DNA of 8,001 nucleotides, from positions 1-8,001 of the forward strand of contig MEXE01000033.1 of the NCBI GenBank assembly GCA_001775555.1, in the 5' to 3' direction. Each line of letters begins with the position of its first letter. The first letter of the stretch is position 1. The position numbers and the translations under genes are program-made. Source of the DNA: Candidatus Amesbacteria bacterium RBG_19FT_COMBO_48_16. Its GTDB lineage: Bacteria; Patescibacteriota; Microgenomatia; CAZETR01; Amesbacteraceae. The notes beneath the pieces were generated by a model. It saw only the letters and a list, made by a program, of their open reading frames with translations. It did not search any database and was not told the DNA's origin. Shown here in pieces: positions 6,122 through 8,001 of the stretch.

Positions 6122-7735
6122 ATGCTACAATTTATTCCAGTGAACCGCCTCAAAACTTTTGCCTTTTGCCTTTTGCCTTTTGCCTTTTCTTTTTGGCTCA
6201 TGTTCTCTACATTCTCATATGATGGGAAGAACGGGGCTTTTCTTATTTCAGACAAACTCTGGAGTGACTTTGGCAGCACTTTGCCGCTCATCCGCTCCTT
6301 TTCTTTAGGGAGCAATTGGCCCATCCAGCACCCCCTCTTTCCCGGAGAGCCCATCCGTTACCACCCCCTTTTTTATATGGCGACAGGTCTTTTGGAAAAA
6401 GCAGGATTACGCCTTGATTTTGGGCTCAATATTCTCAGCGGATTGGGTTTCTTTTTTGTCCTGGTATTTATTTTCAAATTTGGCCAAACTCTCTTTTCTT
6501 CCCGGGCTGTCGCGGCTTTGGCCGTGGTTTTTTTTCTTTTCAACGGTTCACTTTCTTTCCTGCGCTTTTTTAATCAGCACCCCGTCTCGTCTCAGACTCT
6601 TCACGACATTGTCACTAATTCCCGTTTTCCCAGCTTTGGCCCTTGGGATGGGGGACCAATCACTGCTTTTTGGAACTTGAACATTTACACCAACCAACGC
6701 CACTTGGCGCCATCTTTTGCCCTTGCCCTAGCCTTGATTTACGTTCTTTATACCGGAAATATCCGCTATTCATATCTTACCGGTTTTATTCTTGGCAGTT
6801 TCTTATTGTTAAATCATGCTGTTTTCGGTATATCTTTGTTGTTTGTCGGTTGGTTTTTTTTATTTCGTCCCCGACTTCGTCTCCCGCTTATCATCTCCGC
6901 CTTTGGATTCCTGCCTTGGCTGGCCTTATTTCGCTATACCATCCAAATATCGCCCTTTTTTAATCTCCGCATCGGATATCTTTCTCCCCAACCTGTAACC
7001 GTAGTTTCTTTTATCAAGTTTTGGCTGGCCAATTTTGGCCTGCACCTTTTTCTTATTCCCCTCGGTTTTCTCTTTTCCCCCCGCCCCGCCAAAGTCTTGG
7101 TAATTCCTCTTCTCCTGCTGTTTGCCATCCCCAACTTATGGCAATTATCTCCCGACCTGATTAACAATCATAAATTTTTTAACTTCTTCCTCATCTTAAG
7201 TAATCTTTACACTGCGTATTTTATTGTCACTATTGCCAAAATCGGTCGGCTGGGTATAGCGGTTGCCTCCATTCTCGTAATTACTCTGACTGTAAGCGGT
7301 ATTATTGATTTTTTTCCGATTGTCAATGATGCCAAACTCAACCTTGCGGATATTCCCTCCAACCCCGATGCCCGCTTTTTTTACCAATCCACCTCTCCCC
7401 GGGCAGTCGTCTTAAACAGTTTCTGGTTTTATCACCCGGCTTCCATTGCCGGCCGGCCTATCTACAACGGCTATTCTTATTTTACCTGGTCATACGGCTA
7501 CGATCAGGTCACGCGCGAAAAACAGACTAAGGATATTTACGCCGCCCCCACCAAGGGTCTGGCCTGCACACTACTTCGAAACTCCGATATCTCCTATGTT
7601 GAGTTAAACAGCCGTCCTGAGGGTTTTTTGGCTCCCAATTGGACAATGTGGAATCAGGAATTTACTCCGCTTTATATCAATCCTGACTCTGGTATTCGGG
7701 TTTTTTCAGTCGCTCAGAACTGTCCTTCCGTATGA
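6122..7735 (+). CDS. Polytopic membrane protein, probable GT-C glycosyltransferase-like, DUF2298-related
   Basis: The product has 537 residues with an N-terminal hydrophobic helix (about 12-30), then a first extracytoplasmic loop with WSDFGSTLPLIRSFSLG (47-63), PLFPGEPIRYHPLFYMATGL (71-90), then repeated hydrophobic helices to about 398 and a soluble tail of about 140 residues. No named family is certain. The block FPGEPIRYHPLF, followed by GLRLDFGLNIL, resembles FAGGTINYYYFG followed by GLDLVYTFNLM in the divergent DUF2298 protein. The tails also align by eye (VVL, a glycine-proline turn, W..GY, IYAA, LL..DISYV). Acidic residues early in the first loop (Asp49) fit the GT-C pattern. The ATG at 6122 is the first start after the gap; ATG 6200 is a fallback. 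A four-copy heptamer repeat encodes the signal anchor. The stop overlaps the next start (ATGA), so the two genes are likely translationally coupled. Confidence 0.85.
   Translation: MLQFIPVNRLKTFAFCLLPFAFSFWLMFSTFSYDGKNGAFLISDKLWSDFGSTLPLIRSFSLGSNWPIQHPLFPGEPIRYHPLFYMATGLLEKAGLRLDFGLNILSGLGFFFVLVFIFKFGQTLFSSRAVAALAVVFFLFNGSLSFLRFFNQHPVSSQTLHDIVTNSRFPSFGPWDGGPITAFWNLNIYTNQRHLAPSFALALALIYVLYTGNIRYSYLTGFILGSFLLLNHAVFGISLLFVGWFFLFRPRLRLPLIISAFGFLPWLALFRYTIQISPFFNLRIGYLSPQPVTVVSFIKFWLANFGLHLFLIPLGFLFSPRPAKVLVIPLLLLFAIPNLWQLSPDLINNHKFFNFFLILSNLYTAYFIVTIAKIGRLGIAVASILVITLTVSGIIDFFPIVNDAKLNLADIPSNPDARFFYQSTSPRAVVLNSFWFYHPASIAGRPIYNGYSYFTWSYGYDQVTREKQTKDIYAAPTKGLACTLLRNSDISYVELNSRPEGFLAPNWTMWNQEFTPLYINPDSGIRVFSVAQNCPSV
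6157..6184. repeat. Four perfect TTTTGCC heptamers in the signal-anchor codons
   Basis: Four identical 7-base units run without interruption from 6157 to 6184 and are followed by TTTTCTTTTT. They encode residues about 12-21 (FAFCLLPFA) of the membrane protein, forming the core of its first hydrophobic helix. Because the unit is not a multiple of three, gain or loss of one copy would shift the frame near the N-terminus. Confidence 0.9.
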
Positions 7736-8001
7736 CCGCTCGCATAAAAATAATCCTGCTTTTGCTTCTCATCCTGATTTTGACAGCCGTTTCCAGACTG
7801 TACGGACTGGATTGGGATCAGGGTTCCGGTCTCCATCCCGACGAGAGATTCCTGACCATGGTAACCGCTGACATTTCCCTTCCGGATAGCTTGGCCGGTT
7901 ACTTGGATACTTCATCCTCTCCTGCCAATCCCCACAATCGGGGTTACGGTTTTTATGTTTACGGTACTTTTCCCGTAGTCTTCGTCAAATGGCTGGCAGT
8001 C
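7732..8001 (+). CDS. GT39/PMT-like membrane glycosyltransferase (partial, N-terminal 90 residues)
   Basis: The reading frame starts at ATG 7732, overlapping the preceding TGA by four bases, and is open to the window edge for 90 codons. The N-terminus is a signal anchor (KIILLLLLILILTAVSRLYG, 6-25), followed by LDWDQGSGLHPDERFLTMV (26-44). The acidic pair Asp37-Glu38 in HPDERF is at the place where GT39/ArnT-like enzymes carry catalytic acidic residues in the first outer loop. SPANPHNRGYGFYVYGTFPV (63-82) matches the loop and second-helix entry I associate with the GT39-like proteins that travel with DUF2298 genes. The likely role is transfer of a sugar from a polyprenyl-phosphate donor on the outer face of the membrane; the acceptor is unknown. 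The missing C-terminus prevents family assignment beyond this. Confidence 0.82.
   Translation, partial: MTARIKIILLLLLILILTAVSRLYGLDWDQGSGLHPDERFLTMVTADISLPDSLAGYLDTSSSPANPHNRGYGFYVYGTFPVVFVKWLAV

Noticed and set aside
6100..6354. N-terminal extension of the DUF2298 frame to an ATG at 6354
   Set aside because: It would overlap the divergent gene by over 200 bp, and its Lys-rich stretch is simply the antisense of the TTTTGCC repeat. The membrane protein reads naturally from 6099.

Overview
This window looks like a piece of a small, very gene-dense genome of the candidate phyla radiation (Patescibacteria), most likely a Microgenomates-type bacterium. That is an inference from gene content. The window holds a compact UvrD/PcrA helicase, an LCP protein with a two-cysteine loop, a FemAB-type ligase, and a cluster of polytopic GT-C proteins including a DUF2298 ('YYY') protein. 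A Chloroflexota relative is the main alternative. There are no RNA genes, CRISPR arrays, transposases or long intergenic regions; coding sequence fills almost everything.

Layout. Positions 1-753 (minus) hold the N-terminal 251 codons of a FemAB-like aminoacyl/acyltransferase that runs off the left edge. Positions 764-1024 (minus) hold a small unrecognised 86-codon gene with a CxxC pair. Positions 1053-2951 (minus) hold the helicase. Positions 2950-3996 (plus) encode a membrane-anchored LytR-CpsA-Psr protein whose start codon overlaps that of the helicase. It ends exactly where the convergent DUF2298 gene (3997-6099, minus) ends. A 22-bp gap then separates that gene from a divergent gene for a second large membrane protein (6122-7735, plus), which shares visible sequence features with the DUF2298 protein. 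Its stop overlaps the start of a GT39-like membrane glycosyltransferase gene (7732 to the right edge).

Apart from the helicase and the small unknown, every gene points to the cell envelope. FemAB proteins add amino acids to peptidoglycan peptides, LCP proteins attach polymers to the wall, and GT-C proteins usually move sugars from polyprenyl-phosphate carriers on the outer face of the membrane. A joint role in making or attaching a surface glycan is plausible but not shown by sequence alone.

Two signals are not explained by the gene calls. First, short period-7 tandem repeats and small palindromes sit inside the reading frames of four genes, at positions that look like loops or the signal anchor. 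They resemble intergenic repeat elements that have been tolerated in frame. Second, several genes lack a Shine-Dalgarno sequence and instead have a TATAAT-like box 4-10 nt before the start codon. In the 22-bp divergent gap, two such boxes overlap on opposite strands. This suggests leaderless transcription and a symmetric bidirectional promoter. The plus strand is richer in C than G whichever strand is coding, so the skew follows the chromosome strand and not the genes.
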